A stretch of 64,000 bases of DNA. Origin: Humulus lupulus. Taxonomy: Eukaryota > Streptophyta > Magnoliopsida > Rosales > Cannabaceae. Made by a program: the position numbers and the translations under genes. The stretch is from positions 140,715,766 to 140,779,765 of the forward strand of contig NC_084795.1 of the NCBI RefSeq assembly GCF_963169125.1, read 5' to 3'. The notes below the pieces were generated by a model, which was not told the origin of the DNA, made no database searches, and saw only the letters and a list, made by a program, of their open reading frames with translations. Position 1 is the stretch's first letter, and every line of letters begins with the position of its first letter. Positions 37,101-49,000 of this stretch are shown one piece after another.

Positions 37101-37880
37101 CAGCTAATTTCCCACACTAAACAACCTCTAATCCTTCCAAGAATTACTTTACCTCCTTAGACTCCTAGGTCATTTCTCCAAAAATTTCAAATGCTCCCCA
37201 AGTGCCCAAGAGAGAGAGGTGAACGAGAGAGAGAGAATGGATGGAAGCTGAGTATTCTCCTTAATTATTTCTGTAGGCTTCTAGTCTAACTAAGTCAAAT
37301 CAAGGCTAGGAAAAGACCATAATGCCCCTCATCCAAGAGGTTTCCCTTTAATACCCTAAAGGGAAAAACATTCTTTTGACACATTTCCCAATAATCCTCA
37401 TATAGCACTATAAATTCACAATTAATTTGACATGCCCAAATAATTACCTAATAACTACCCATCACCCGACAAATCCTAACTATGCACTAAATTACTAAAA
37501 TACCCCTAGGCTCACCCCGAGTCGGGTATTTGACTCTGTTGTGACTTTTCCTCTAACTCGATCACTAGGGTCGCCTTGTGCCGAGTATCACAAATACATC
37601 CATATAATAATGTGGTCTCAATTACATAACATATATAATTATAATTATACCCTCAATGGGTCAAAATTACAAATATGCCCTTATTAATGAAAACAACCTT
37701 ACATGCATATTTAATACACATAAACATGCATAAATATTCATATCACCATATAATTCATATATGCCACATAGTCACACATATATTCAATTAATTTCACATA
37801 ATTTGCATATAACTTCAATTATGCCCTCCCGGCATACCAATCAAGGGACTAAGCCTTATTAAACAATTTGGGACGTTACA

Positions 37881-39640
37881 ACTATCCCTTACTGAAAATT
37901 TCATCCTCAAAATTTACCTGAACAACTCGGGATGCTGAACCCGCATAACTGACTCTAGTTCCTTGGTCACTTCCTCGACCTTGCTATTTCTCCATATGAC
38001 TTTAACTAGAGGAATCGTCTTGTTCCTTAGAACCTTGTCCTTTCAATCTAGGATTTGAGTTGGTAGCTCCTCATAAGACAAATCCATCTATAGCTTCAGA
38101 TCCTCAAATCCCAATACACGTGTCGTATTTGACACATACTTTCAAAGCATTGAGATGTGAAACACATCATAAACTCTTGATAATGACAAGGGAAGAGCCA
38201 ATTTATGGCTACCTGCTCAATCCTTTCCAAGATCTGGAAAGGTCCCACAAACCTAGGGTTCAACTTGCCCTTCCTTCCAAACCTTTCTACTCCCCGTAGT
38301 GGTGAAACTTGCATAAATATGTGGTCCCCTACCTGGAACTTCATGTTCCTACGCTTAGGGTCAGTGTAGCTTTTTTGTCTACTCTTTGAGGCGAGCATTC
38401 AGGCTCCGATCTTCTCAATAGCCTCATTATTCCTCTGAACCATCTTAGGACCAAAATAATTCCTTTCTCTCATTTAATCCAATGAATGGGTGACCTACAC
38501 TTCCTTCCATACAACATCTCATATGGAGCTACTCCAATCATTGATTGGTAGCTTTTATTGTATGAAAACTCAATCAATGGAAGATACTTACTCCAGGACT
38601 CCTCAAAATCCAGTACGCATGCTCTAAGCATTTCCTCCAATATCTAAATCATTCTCTCAGACTGCCCGTCTATCTAAGGATGATCAGATGTATTGAACTT
38701 CAGTTGAGTCCCCATAACCTTCTGTAGGCTTCCCTAAATCTTTGAGGGAATTAATTGATCCCAGCATGAAACTATAGATTTTGGAACTCCATGGAGATGT
38801 ACAATCTACCTCACATATAGTTCTACATACTGGTCCATGGTATAGTTTGTTCTTACCGGCAGAAAATGAGTTGACTTGATATATCTGTCTGCTATCACGC
38901 ATATCGAGTCAAAATTCTCCACTGTTCTGGGAAAGCCTCCTACAAAATCCATAGTAACATCTTCCCACTTCAACTTGGGAATACTTAGAGGATGTAACAA
39001 CCTCACTGGTTGCTGGTGTTCAACCTTCACCTGCTGACAGGTTAGACATTTTTCCACATTCTTCATCCCAGGCCAACAATACAATGACCTTAGATCCTGA
39101 TACATCTTTGAGGTTCCTGGATGTAATGAATATGGTGTGGTATGAGATTCATCAAGGATCTCTCGTCTAATACCCACGTTCATCGGAACATAAATTCGAT
39201 CCTCGTATCTCAGCAAACCTATCTTTGTAATGGAATAAACTTTAGCTACTCCAGCTAGGACGTCTTCTCTAAGCTTTATCAACTGAGAATCAATCATCTG
39301 GCCCTCCTCTATTCTCTCCAAAAGAGTGGAGTACAAGGTAATATTGGCCAACAGGCCCACCACCAACTCTATCCATGCTCTAGTCATGTCTTCTACCATT
39401 TCCTTCGATATATGCTTCGAACTAAACAACTGTCTTGGGCCTCTCTGAATCAAAGCTTCTACCACTACATTGGCTTTCCCTTGATAGTAAAGAATCTCAC
39501 AGTCATAATCTTTTACCAACTCTATCCAACGTCTTTGTCTCATGTTTAAGTTCTTCTGTGGGAAGAAATACTTCAAACTTTTATGATCGGTGTATATCTC
39601 GCACTTTTCTCCATACAAATAATGTTGCCACTCAAGATTT
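37881..39640 (-). pseudogene. pol: Element C pol fragment: RNase H, integrase, chromodomain region
   Basis: Reading leftward from about 39640: RNase H ([36 protein letters not shown]), integrase zinc finger ([25 protein letters not shown], with both Cys present), then the integrase core with D (MDFVGGFPRT). The frame 38806-39696 covers these. The second D and the E region (38640-38800) is broken by frameshifts. The frame 38096-38398 gives KSRQKSYTDPKRRN, FQVGDHIFMQVSPL and RFVGPFQILERI before the chromodomain end. The left edge joins the LTR. The start in the RNase H (ALQNLEW) is where copia sequence takes over. Confidence 0.87.
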
Positions 39641-40480
39641 TGTAAGGCTTGATAGGTTCGATGGGACCAATTTTTTGAGATGAAAAAAATGAGCAAAGGT
39701 TCCTTGTCACAACCCCAAAGGAGTACTACATCTTGGATAAGGATTTGAAGTCCCTAGATCTCATCCAAGGAAAATGATACTCAAGAGGTCGTTACTCAAA
39801 GGAAGAAGCAGGAGGAAGATGAACTTATTTGTCATGTTCACATCCTCAATGCCCTTTCAGATCACCTGTACAATATTTACACCAACACCAAGTCTGTGAA
39901 GGAGATATAGGAAACTTTAGAAAACAGGTGCAAATAAGAAGAGAAATGTACTAAAAAATTCCTTATTACTCAATACATGGGATTTAAATTTGTTAATGAT
40001 AAATCCCTACTGCCATAAATTCATGAACTACAAATTATTCTAAACAAGCTATCCACTCTTAAGATTGTGTTGCCAGAAAAATTCCTTGTGGGTGCCATAA
40101 TAGCCAAGTTGCCTACATTTTAGAAGGGCTATAGGAAGAAAATTCTTCACAAGAATGAGGAGATCTCTTTAGAAGATATTCTCAAGCACCAAAGAATTGA
40201 GGATGAGTCCTATTCCATGGACAAACATGTGGACGAGTCTAGTGTAAGGACCTCCAAACCCAATGCAATGAAAACACCCTCTTACAAAAAAGGAATAGGG
40301 CATAAGAAACTCATTGCCAAAAGTGACAAATCATTGGGCCTTAAAAGAATGAAAGGAAATTCAAGAGCACCAAGGGTCCTTGCTTTGTGTGTGGCAAGAG
40401 TGACCACATTGCAAGGGATTGTATGTTCAAAAAGAGCAACAACAATGAAGCCAAGGTTAATGCAACCAAGATAAGTTTGT
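39640..40480 (+). pseudogene. gag: Ty1/copia gag (decayed)
   Basis: Frames interrupted by stops give VRLDRFDGTNFLR, EEDELICHVHILNALSDHLY, KKFLITQYMGFKFVNDKS, LPEKFLVGAIIAKLPTF and EEISLEDILKHQRIEDES. This is a typical plant copia gag (UBN2-type). The zinc knuckle CFVCGKSDHIARDC lies at about 40384-40425 in a frame shifted from the preceding ORF. The start and the 5' LTR are absent. The sequence joins the RNase H of element C at about 39640, so two truncated elements meet here. Confidence 0.85.
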
Positions 40481-41412
40481 TGTAACCCTAAGTGAAGTCA
40501 ATACCATCAATTGAAAAGTGCAAGGTTGATGGTCTGATACTTGTGCCACCATCCATGTCACTTATGATAGGTCCCTTTTTAAGACCTTTGAGAGTACTAT
40601 TGATGGGAATAAAATTCCAATGGATAATGAGAAGAGATTCAAGGTTGAAGGAAAGGGCACTATTGATCTTTTCTTCACATCCAGCAAGACAATTCCACTT
40701 ACCAATGTTCTTTATGTACAAAATATGACTAGACACTTTATTAGTTGTGATTTACTTTGCAAACCAGACATCAAAGCAGTGTTTTAGTCTGGCAATCTTA
40801 TTTTGTCAAAAGAGGGAAGTTTGTAGGAAATGAGTATGCTTGTGATGAAATGATAAAACTATGTACCTCTAATGATTTTGTGAACAATAATAAGGCATCC
40901 CCTTTTTCTTGTTGTATGATTGACTCAAATTCTAAAACTTTATGGCATAATAGACTTGCACATAAAGGTTTTAGTACTATTAAAAGAATAATTAAATATG
41001 GATTGATTCGTTGTAATATTGTTGAGCATGATAAATGTAAACGATGTATGATATCTAAAATGGTTTGGAAACCATTTCCTAGTATTGATAGAAATTCTAA
41101 CTTCTTAGATTTGATACATAGTGATTTATGTGAAGTTAATGGTATGTTGGTACTTTATTACCTTCATAGATGGTTGCTCTAGGTTCACACATGTTTATTT
41201 GCTTCAACCATAGATGAAGCATTTATATAAAATAAATTGGAAAGGAAAATAAAGTACTTGGAAGTGATAGGGGCAGTGAATACCTTCAAATGGTTTCAAC
41301 TTATTTTGTTAAGAACATGGTATAATATATTAATGCACCACCCCATATACTCCACAACAAATTTGTATAGTAGAAAGGAAATATAAGACATTTTTTGAAA
41401 TGGTTAATGTAG
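40481..41412 (+). pseudogene. pol: Ty1/copia protease, pre-integrase and integrase start
   Basis: After a short protease region (near 40530-40560), the text reads LTNVLYVQNMTRHFIS, SKTLWHNRLAHKGFSTIKR (GAG-pre-integrase domain), HDKCKRCMISKM, and FLDLIHSDLCEVNG (integrase core, first catalytic Asp region). The frame 40757-41182 covers most of it. From 41183 to 41412 only scattered integrase words remain (for example RKYKTFFEMVN). Frameshifts occur at about 41170 and later. Confidence 0.83.
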
Positions 41413-42138
41413 TGGACAAAATTTCTATAATTACCTAAAGCCCAATCAGCCAGTCAGACTAGCCAGCCAGGCCCAATCTAACATAAGCAAGTGTCCCATA
41501 TTTGTTATATGGGCTGTTTAACAATCAATCCAAATTCAGACCTTGACACTCACTGGCCTAATAATACAACCAAGATTAGTTGGGCCTAAATCAATAAGCT
41601 AGCGCACGACACTAGCAGCTCATATAACCCATCCAACCCGCACCTAGGTCAAAATGTGTATTCATCTAGTAAGCCAAAGGAAAGGAGAATGAGTCGTAAC
41701 AGATGAGATGAAAAGGAGTCTTCAGAGACATAATATTTTGAAACTCATCCTAATCACTGGTACTCAGCTAGCCTAACTAGTCTTTTGAGTTACTCATCAC
41801 TCTCAAGTATTGAGATTTGTTAAATATAATGTTTAAGATGTTTACACGTTGAGGTGCAAAATACTTAATGATTTTCACTTGAGTTGAAGTGAAAACATGA
41901 GATTGTGTAGTGGACATCTAAAAGTGACTTTTATGGGTGTAAAGTGATACAACGTGGTATCCAAACATTCCCTAAAAGTTTTGAGGTGTTTAGAGACATT
42001 TGGGGTCATGCTTGGGGCATTATTACAGAGGCATCTACGATGTGATACTTGTTGGAGGCGACACATGGCCTAGAACAGCCTGGAAGAAAAAACCCCCGCA
42101 GGCGATGTATCACCTATTGGGTGGCGATACATCGCGTG
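41413..42138 (+). repeat. Insertion within copia integrase containing a copy of the copia LTR start
   Basis: This block separates the integrase core from YLKVWGCLAYCNIMD (42141 onward). Its right part (41810-42135) is clearly a diverged copy of the first 340 bases of the 3' LTR at about 44518-44860, with the same words in order (GATGTTTACAC, GTGAAAACATGAGATTGTGTAGT, AACATTCCCTAAAAGTTT). Its left part (41413-41809) is unassigned. Near the right end a perfect 10-bp inverted repeat GCGATGTATC / GATACATCGC lies at 42102-42111 and 42126-42135. About 50 integrase residues are replaced. Confidence 0.7.
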
Positions 42139-43945
42139 ACATGCTATCTTAAAGTATGGGGGTGCCTTGCTTATTGCAATATCATGGATCCTAAAAGGAC
42201 CAAGTTGTGGCCAAGTGCCATAAAGTGTGCATTTGTTGGCTATGCCTCAAATAGCAAGGCTCATAGGAAATTAGACTTGGAGTCTAATGTGATAATTGAA
42301 CCAAGAGAAGTGGCCTCCTTTGAGAATATGTTATATTGTGATAGAAATTCTCAAGAACCCACAAGTGTTGGAGAATCTCGTAAAGAGAAAGATCAAAAGG
42401 TTGATGAGCAACCTATATTGCCTTGGAGAAGCCAAAGGCTTAAATAATTGGGATCTATTGAGAAATGTTCTCAAGTGGAAATACTCTACCTAGTAGAGGA
42501 TAACCTTGAATTAGTCAAAGGGAAATCTCTTATGCTTCTTCAAGTTGAGGATGATCCCAAAGCATTCCAAAAGCAATGTCTTCGAGAGACTTTGCTTTTT
42601 GGAATGAGGCAATAAATAATGAGATGGAATCAATTATGTCAAACCACACATGAATTGGTAGACCTTCCACAAGGTTCCAAATCAATTAGGTGTAAGTGGG
42701 TAGTTCGAAGGAAATATAACACCTTAAAAAACCTTCAAGGCTAGATTAGTGGCCAAAGGTTTTAAAAAAGAAGAAAGGAATCAATTTTTTTGACTCATAT
42801 GAACTAGTTGCTAGGACAACCACTTTAAGACTACTATTTTCCTTATCATCAATGTATAACCTTTATGTTCATAAAATAGATGTGAAAACAACATTCCTAA
42901 ATGGAGATCTCGCTAAGGAGATCTATATGGAACAACCAGAAGGTTTTGTTCTAAAAGGAAATGAACATAAAGTGTGTAGTCTTGTTAAATCATTATATGG
43001 TTTAAAACAAGCACCAAAACAATGGCATGAGAAGTTTGATAAAGCCATAGTTTCGAAAGGGTTTAGACACAAGAATGTAGAAAATTACTTATACTCTAAG
43101 AGTTGTGATGTTATGTCATCTTATTGTGTCTATATATTGACGATTGTTGATTTTGAGTAATGAGATGAGAGGCATAATAGAAATGAAGAGGTTTCTATCT
43201 TGCACTTTCTAGATGAAAGACCTTGCAGAGGTCGATACCTTCTTTGGTATAAAAGTGAGAAGAAATAGTGGGGGTTATGCCTAAAGTCAATCTCACTTTA
43301 TGAAGAAAGTTCTTGAAAAGTTTAGTAATCTCGAAATCAAAGAGGCGAATGCACCATTTGATTCAAGCATAAAGCTTAAAAAGAACAATGGTAGGGAGGT
43401 TAGTAAACTAAGTAGGTTTACTAGCAATTCAAGTATTGACCATTGGAAGGCAATTGAGAAAATTCGAGGGTAGCTACAGGTGACCAAGAAGATAGATCTC
43501 CAATGTTTTCTAAGATACTTGAGGGATACTCTGACGCAAGTTGGATATCGAGTGTGGGAGACAATCTCTCCACCTTTGGTTAGGTGTTATGCAAAATAGA
43601 GGAGCAATTTCTTGGGGCCCAAAGAAACAAACATATATTTCACTCAACCATGGAAAATGAGTTTATAGCTCTAGAGACAAATGGCAAAGAGGCCAAGTGG
43701 CTTAGTAATTTCATGAGGGATATCCCAATGGCGATAAACAAGCCACATTAGCTAGAGCTTATAATGACATATATATAATGGGAAGTCTAGACATATTAGT
43801 CTAAGACATGATTATGTGAGACAATTGATTCGAGGAGGAACCATATCGATATCATATGTTAAGCCAAGTGAGAACTTAGCAGATCCATTTACAAAACCTC
43901 TTGCAAAGAAGTTAGTAAGTTTCACTTCATAAAGGGATGAGACTG
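42139..43945 (+). pseudogene. pol: Ty1/copia integrase end, reverse transcriptase and RNase H
   Basis: The frame 42049-42447 carries the integrase C-terminal motif YLKVWGCLAYCNIMD and CAFVGYASNSKAHR. RT begins near 42690 (KWVVRRKYN) and is best in 42852-43160: VHKIDVKTTFLNGDL, EIYMEQPEGFVLKG, LVKSLYGLKQAPKQWHEKF. The catalytic YVDD region just after is destroyed by a frameshift (near 43125-43160). RNase H remnants reach to about 43935, with SYVKPSENLADPFTKPLA as the usual end. The protein words resemble the Tnt1/Tork-type copia lineage, but lineage is tentative. Confidence 0.85.
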
Positions 43946-44515
43946 AAACTCCCAGAATAATATATTCATCAATGATGGTAACCCAAATCCAAACTTTTAT
44001 ACATCAAGAGCAAGAGTTCAATGGGTAAGAACAAGTCATTGAGTGAATATTTTCAACACTAACATAGTTGTGAGTTCCATTTAAGGATGGTTAGTGTTGG
44101 TTGCTACTGAGTGAGGGTTAAGCCAAAGGTTTAATGAAGTTCAGTTGTGTGCAAACAACATCTCTAAAGGTAGAAAAAATGCTTTAAGAACTTCACCTAT
44201 GAGACCTTAGAGGTGGTGCCGCCTCTCATGGGAGTTGGAGTTTCTCCCTGGAAAGTTCATGTAATGGATGAGAGCACAACGCCATGAAAAATGCTAAGTG
44301 CGACAGTGGGAAAATAAATGTTCAAGTGGAGGTGTGTGAGGTGTTTCCAGTCTTAACATTAAGGATTACTTGGTTCAATCATTAAGACACAAATGACAAC
44401 GATAAGGCTTTGTAATACCTTCACTAAGGTAAGGTTCAAATCAAAAGATACTTTATTATCTACACCAAAACTGTTAAGCTAAGAATAGAGGATTATATTT
44501 AACTAAGTGGGGGAA
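43946..44515 (+). other. Copia 3' untranslated region with polypurine tract
   Basis: A non-coding stretch between the RNase H end and the LTR. It closes with AAGTGGGGGAA directly before the TGTTGAGATT of the LTR at 44516, a good plus-strand primer site. No gene is visible. Confidence 0.65.
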
Positions 44516-45237
44516 TGTTGAGATTAGTTATATATTATGGTTAAGATGTTTACACATTGAGGTGCAAAACACTTAACGATTTTCACTTAAGTTGAAGTGA
44601 AAACATGAGATTGTGTAGTAGTCATCTAAAAGTGACTTTTATGGGTCTAAAGTGATACACTGAGGTATAAAAACATTCCCTAAAAGTTTGGAGTCATTTG
44701 GAGACATTTTGGAGTCATGCTCGAGGCGTTATTACAGAGGCATTTATGATGTGTCACCTGTGGGAGGCCGGGCTTCGCCTAGAACTAGTTGGAAGACAAA
44801 ATCCTAGCAGGCGACACATCGCCTGGGTGGTCCGTACGTGACCGCACAGTTACGTGATTTACTCCAAATGATGTGGAGAAAATGTTCTAATCCTATCGGT
44901 TAGACTAATGATCACACTTTTCAACTCTCTGTCTAACCTCTCTCTCTCTCTCTCTAGCTCTTAAAGACCATAAGTTTTCTCCATGAAACTCATCAAGAAT
45001 TGCTTCACTTGCATGAGTTTCAAGGATTTTTCAATCCCAAATCTCATTCTACTTGATTGAAGCTACAAAAAACAGGGAAGGTTTGGAATAGAGATTTTGG
45101 ACAACAATATTCTTATTGTGTATAAGCCTTAGAAGTTCCTCAAGTTTGAAGATTCAAATTGCTCAATGCAAAATATTGTATCTCGCAAACCCTAATCTTG
45201 TATTTTGTCATTCTATTGTGTTTTCATTGTTAGTATT
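44516..45237 (+). repeat. Copia 3' LTR (right end not defined)
   Basis: Starts TGTTGAGATTAG after the polypurine tract. It has a (CT)n run at about 44938-44956 followed by text like a transcribed leader. No terminal CA paired with a target duplication is visible before element B starts at 45238, so B may have inserted within the LTR, with the remainder beyond B and D. Confidence 0.65.
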
Positions 45238-45659
45238 TGTTGACTCATCTTTTCGTAAACTCGTCTAACACCCAAAGAATAATATTTGATAGCTAAATAA
45301 AGTATAAGAGATAATTCTAGTGCCAATAAATAATGGATAAAGAGAGTGTTATAGTGGTTCAACCACAAAAAGATGGCCTACATCCACTTAGTCACTGTCA
45401 CTGATCTTGCAAGCCATGAATTACATTTGTATTTAGCTTTTAGCTATTTGGCTCCATTGATGATGGAAAGCTCTCTCAGTAGAAAGTTGTCCCCCTCCCC
45501 CGCCTTTTCTTTTGGTCCCTACTCCTCTTATTTATATTGAAGAGTTAGGGTTACATTTGAGCGTGGGCTTGGCCCAAGAGGTATACAAAGTTACAATTGA
45601 CTAGGCCCTAGGCATGATCTGGGCTGATAGGTAGTGATACTAAAATTATGGGTTTGACA
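45238..45659 (-). repeat. 3' LTR of element B
   Basis: 422 bp, TGTTGACTCATC to GGGTTTGACA in + coordinates, next to the polypurine tract. Shares ACACCCAAAGAATAA, AAAAAGATGGCCTACATCC and other blocks with 52109-52535. Confidence 0.88.
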
Positions 45660-46036
45660 ATTGCCCCCCAAAAGAGTCTTCAAGTTTTCATAAGACTAAC
45701 TTATCCTGTGAACTCTGTAGGTTTCTCTTCTTGCGGACCAGAACTTTAGGCCTTGGACGCATCACTAATTGACTTCACCCATCCTTTAATAGTGACAATA
45801 AGAAGACCTGAGTTGCTTGTAGGTTGTTTGGGTGAGCTTGTTCGAGACACTCCACTCTGATCTAGGTGAGTGACTCCAAGATCAAAGATAGATGGGATGC
45901 TCTAAGATTCGAGCAAGGATATCCGAGACGCTCAAAGAACTGACACAAATTTTATTCTTGAACGTCCAAGTGACTCAAGGATCCGAGAACATGGGTATCC
46001 TCGGAAATCTGAGTGACTAGGCTCTAAGCCAAGAAG
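45660..46036 (-). other. Element B 3' non-repeat segment with polypurine tract
   Basis: Begins (in +) ATTGCCCCCCAAAAG, the complement of the polypurine tract, followed by the inverted repeat AGTCTT / AAGACT at 45675-45680 and 45692-45697. The rest is unique sequence that grades into degenerate repeat units (GATCCGAGAACATGGG...). No coding signature. Confidence 0.7.
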
Positions 46037-49000
46037 AAATGCTCTAGGTTCCGTGGACCTCAAGGAACCAAACAAGATGAATGTTCAAGTTCCCGAGTAC
46101 CTCTGGGAACAAAGTAAAATGAATGCTCAAGGATTTGAGTACCTCTAGGAACCAAGCAAAATGAATGCTCGAGGCTCCGAGGACCTCAAGGAACCAAAAA
46201 AAAAGAATGCTCAAGGTTTCGAAGACCTCAAGGAGCAAAGGAACATGAATGCTCCAGGCTCTTAGGACCTCAAGGAACTAAGCAAAATAAATGCTCAAGG
46301 TTCCGAGTACCTCGAGCAACTGAGCAAAAATGAATGCTCAAGGTTCCGAAGACCTCGAGGAACCAAGCAAAATGAATGCAACAGGCTCCGAGGACCTCAA
46401 GGAACAAAGCAAAATGAATGCTCAAGCTTTCGAGGACCTTGAGGAACCAATAAAAATGAATGCACAAGGTTTCAAAGACCCGAAGGAACCAAGAAAAATG
46501 AATGCTCCTTGTTCTGAAAACCTCGAGTTACCAAAAAAAGTGAATGTTCCAAGTTCTGAGGAACTCAAGGATCTGAGAAAAATGAATGCTCAAGGTTCTG
46601 AAGCGCTCGAGGAGCCAAGCAAAATTAATGCTCAAAGTGTCGAGGACCTCTAGGAACCAAGCAAAATGAATGCTCAAGGTTCTGAGGAACTCAAGGAACT
46701 GAGCCAAATGAATGCTCTAGGTTCCGAGGACCTCAAAGAACCAAGCAAAACTAATGTTCAAGAGGTCGTGGAGCCAAGCAAAATGAATGCTCCAAGCTCT
46801 GAGGACCTCAAAGAACCAAGTAAAATGAATGCTGAAGGTTTCAAAAATCTCGATGAGCCAAGCAAAATGAATGCTCCATGCTCCAAGGACCTCAAGGAAC
46901 CAAGAAAAATGAATGCTCAAGGTTCAAAGAATGTCTAGGAACCGAGAAAAATTAATGCTCAAGGCTCTGAGGACCTCAAGGAATCAAGCAAAATAAATGC
47001 TCCAGGTTTCGAAGACCTCGAAGAACCAAGCAAAATGAATGATCCAGCCTCCGAGGACCTCCAGAAATCAAGCAAAGTGAATGCTCAAGGTTTCGAGGAT
47101 ATCGAGGAACCGAGCAAGAGGAATGCTCCATTTCAAAGGACCTTTAGGGACCAAGAAAGGATGATTGCTGAAGGTTCCAAGGACCTCTAGGGACCAAGAA
47201 AGGATGATTGCTCAAGGTTTCGAGGGCCTCTAGGAACCGAGCAAAAATGAATGCTCAAGGTTCTGAGGACCTATAGGAACTGAGGAAAATGAATGCTTCA
47301 GGTTTTGAGGACCTGCAAGAACCAAGCAAAATGAATGCTCAAGGTTCCGAGGACCTCAAGGAACCGAGCAAGAAGAATGCTACAGGATTCGAGGACCTCT
47401 AGGAAACAAGCAAGGACAATTGCTCAAGTTTCTAAGGACCTCTAGGAACCGAGAAAAGCGATTGCTCAAGATTCCAAGGACCTCTAGGAACGTAGTAAAG
47501 ATGATTGCTCAAGTTTTTGAGGGCCTCTGAAACAAAGCAATGATCATTACTCTAGGTTCCGAGGATCTCTAGGAACAAAGCAAGGATGATTGTTCAAGGT
47601 TTTGAGGACCCTTAGGAACCAAGCAGGGACCATTGCTCAAGGATCTGAAGACCACTAGGAATTGAGCAAAGATGATTGCTCAAGGTTCCGAGGACTTCTA
47701 GGAAAAAAGCAAAGACGATTGCTCAAGGTTTCGAGGACTTCTAGGAATATAGCAAGACGAATGCTCTAGGCTCCGAGGAACTCTAGGAACCAAGCAAGGA
47801 CGATTGCTCAAAGTTCCGAGGACCTCTAGGAACCAAGCAAGAGGAATACTCTAGGTTTTGAGGACTTCTAGGAACTGAGAAAAGACGATTGCTTAAGGTT
47901 CCGAGGACTTGTAGGAGAAAATCAAGAGGATTGCTCAAGGTTTCGAGGGCCTCTAGGAATCATTCAAGGGCAATTGCCGAAGGATCCTAAAACTCTAGGA
48001 ATCGAGAAAAGAAGATTGCTCAAGGTTTTGATGACTTCCAGGAATCAAGCAAGAGGAATGCTTTAGTCTCCGAGAAACTCTAGGACATGAGCAAGGAAGA
48101 TTGGTCAAGGTTCCGAGGACCTCTAGGAACGTAGCAAGAGGAATGGTCCAAGTTCCGAAGAACTCTAGGAAACAAGTAAGGATGATTGCTTAAGATGCAG
48201 AGGACCTCTAGGAATAGATAAAAAATGATTGCTCAAGGTTCAAAGAATCTCTATGAACTGAGCAAAGATGATTGCTCAAGGTTTCGAGGACCTTTAAGAC
48301 CAAGTAATAGGAATGCTCCAGGTTCCGAGGACCTCTAGGAAAAAGCAAGGAAAATGGCTCGAGGTTCCGGGGACATCTAGGAACCAAGCAAAAATGATTA
48401 CTCAAGGTTCTGAGGATATCTAGGAACCAGGCAAAGATGATATCTCAAGGTTTCGATGACCTCTAGGACTAAGCAATAGGAAAGCTCCAAGTTCCGAGGA
48501 CCTCTAGGAATAAAGCCAGGATGATTGCTCAAGGTTCCAAGGAGCTCTAGGAACCGAGGAAAGATGATTTCTCAAAGTTCTGAGGACTTCTATTAACCAA
48601 GCATGATGAATGCTCCAGGTTCTGAAGACCTTTAGGAACTGATCAAGGAAGAGTGCCTAAGGTTCCAAAGGCCTTTAGAAACTGAGAAAAGATGATTGTA
48701 CAAGGATCTAAGGACTTCTACGAGCCAAGCAAGAGGATTGCTCCAAGTTTTGAGGACCTCTAGGAAACGATCAAGGACGATTGACTATGGATTTGGAACC
48801 TCTTGGAATCGAGCAAAGACAATTTCTCAAGGTTTTGAGGACTTCTAGGAACCAAGCAAGAGGAATGCTCCAGTCTCTGAGGAACTTTAGGACTTGAGCA
48901 AGGAAGATTGCTAAAGGTTCTGAGCACCACTAGAAGCCAAGCAAGAGGATTCTCCAAGTTCTGAAGAACTCTAGGAACTAAGCAAGGACGATTGCTCAAG

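Larger units (their letters stand above)
24737..37880 (-). repeat. 3' LTR of element C, split by solo LTR G
   Basis: First piece 24737-24846 (TGTAATGCTCTGGATAGCCAAG...), second piece 35957-37880 ending GGGACGTTACA, together about 2,034 bp. The first bases parallel the LTR of E (CCTGAATAGTCAAGACCGTTAC), so C and E are related families. The break carries a perfect 5-bp duplication gttta (24842-24846 and 35952-35956) made by G. The last piece adjoins a decayed polypurine tract. Confidence 0.85.
24737..39640 (-). mobile_element. Element C: truncated Ty3/gypsy (Tekay-like) hosting nested elements
   Basis: A minus-strand element of which the 3' LTR (24737-37880, interrupted by G and F) and the 3' half of pol (37881-39640) survive. 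Its 5' LTR, gag, protease and RT are absent: the pol text ends in RNase H at about 39640, where a Ty1/copia gag begins. It was inserted in relic H. The left flank ctcaa cannot be paired, because the other end is lost. Confidence 0.85.

Noticed and set aside
46330..46938. Repeat-protein gene (MNAQGSEDLEEPSK repeats)
   Set aside because: The openness follows from the 42-bp period, there is no promoter or terminal domain, and the frame is antisense to the element. Kept only as an observation.
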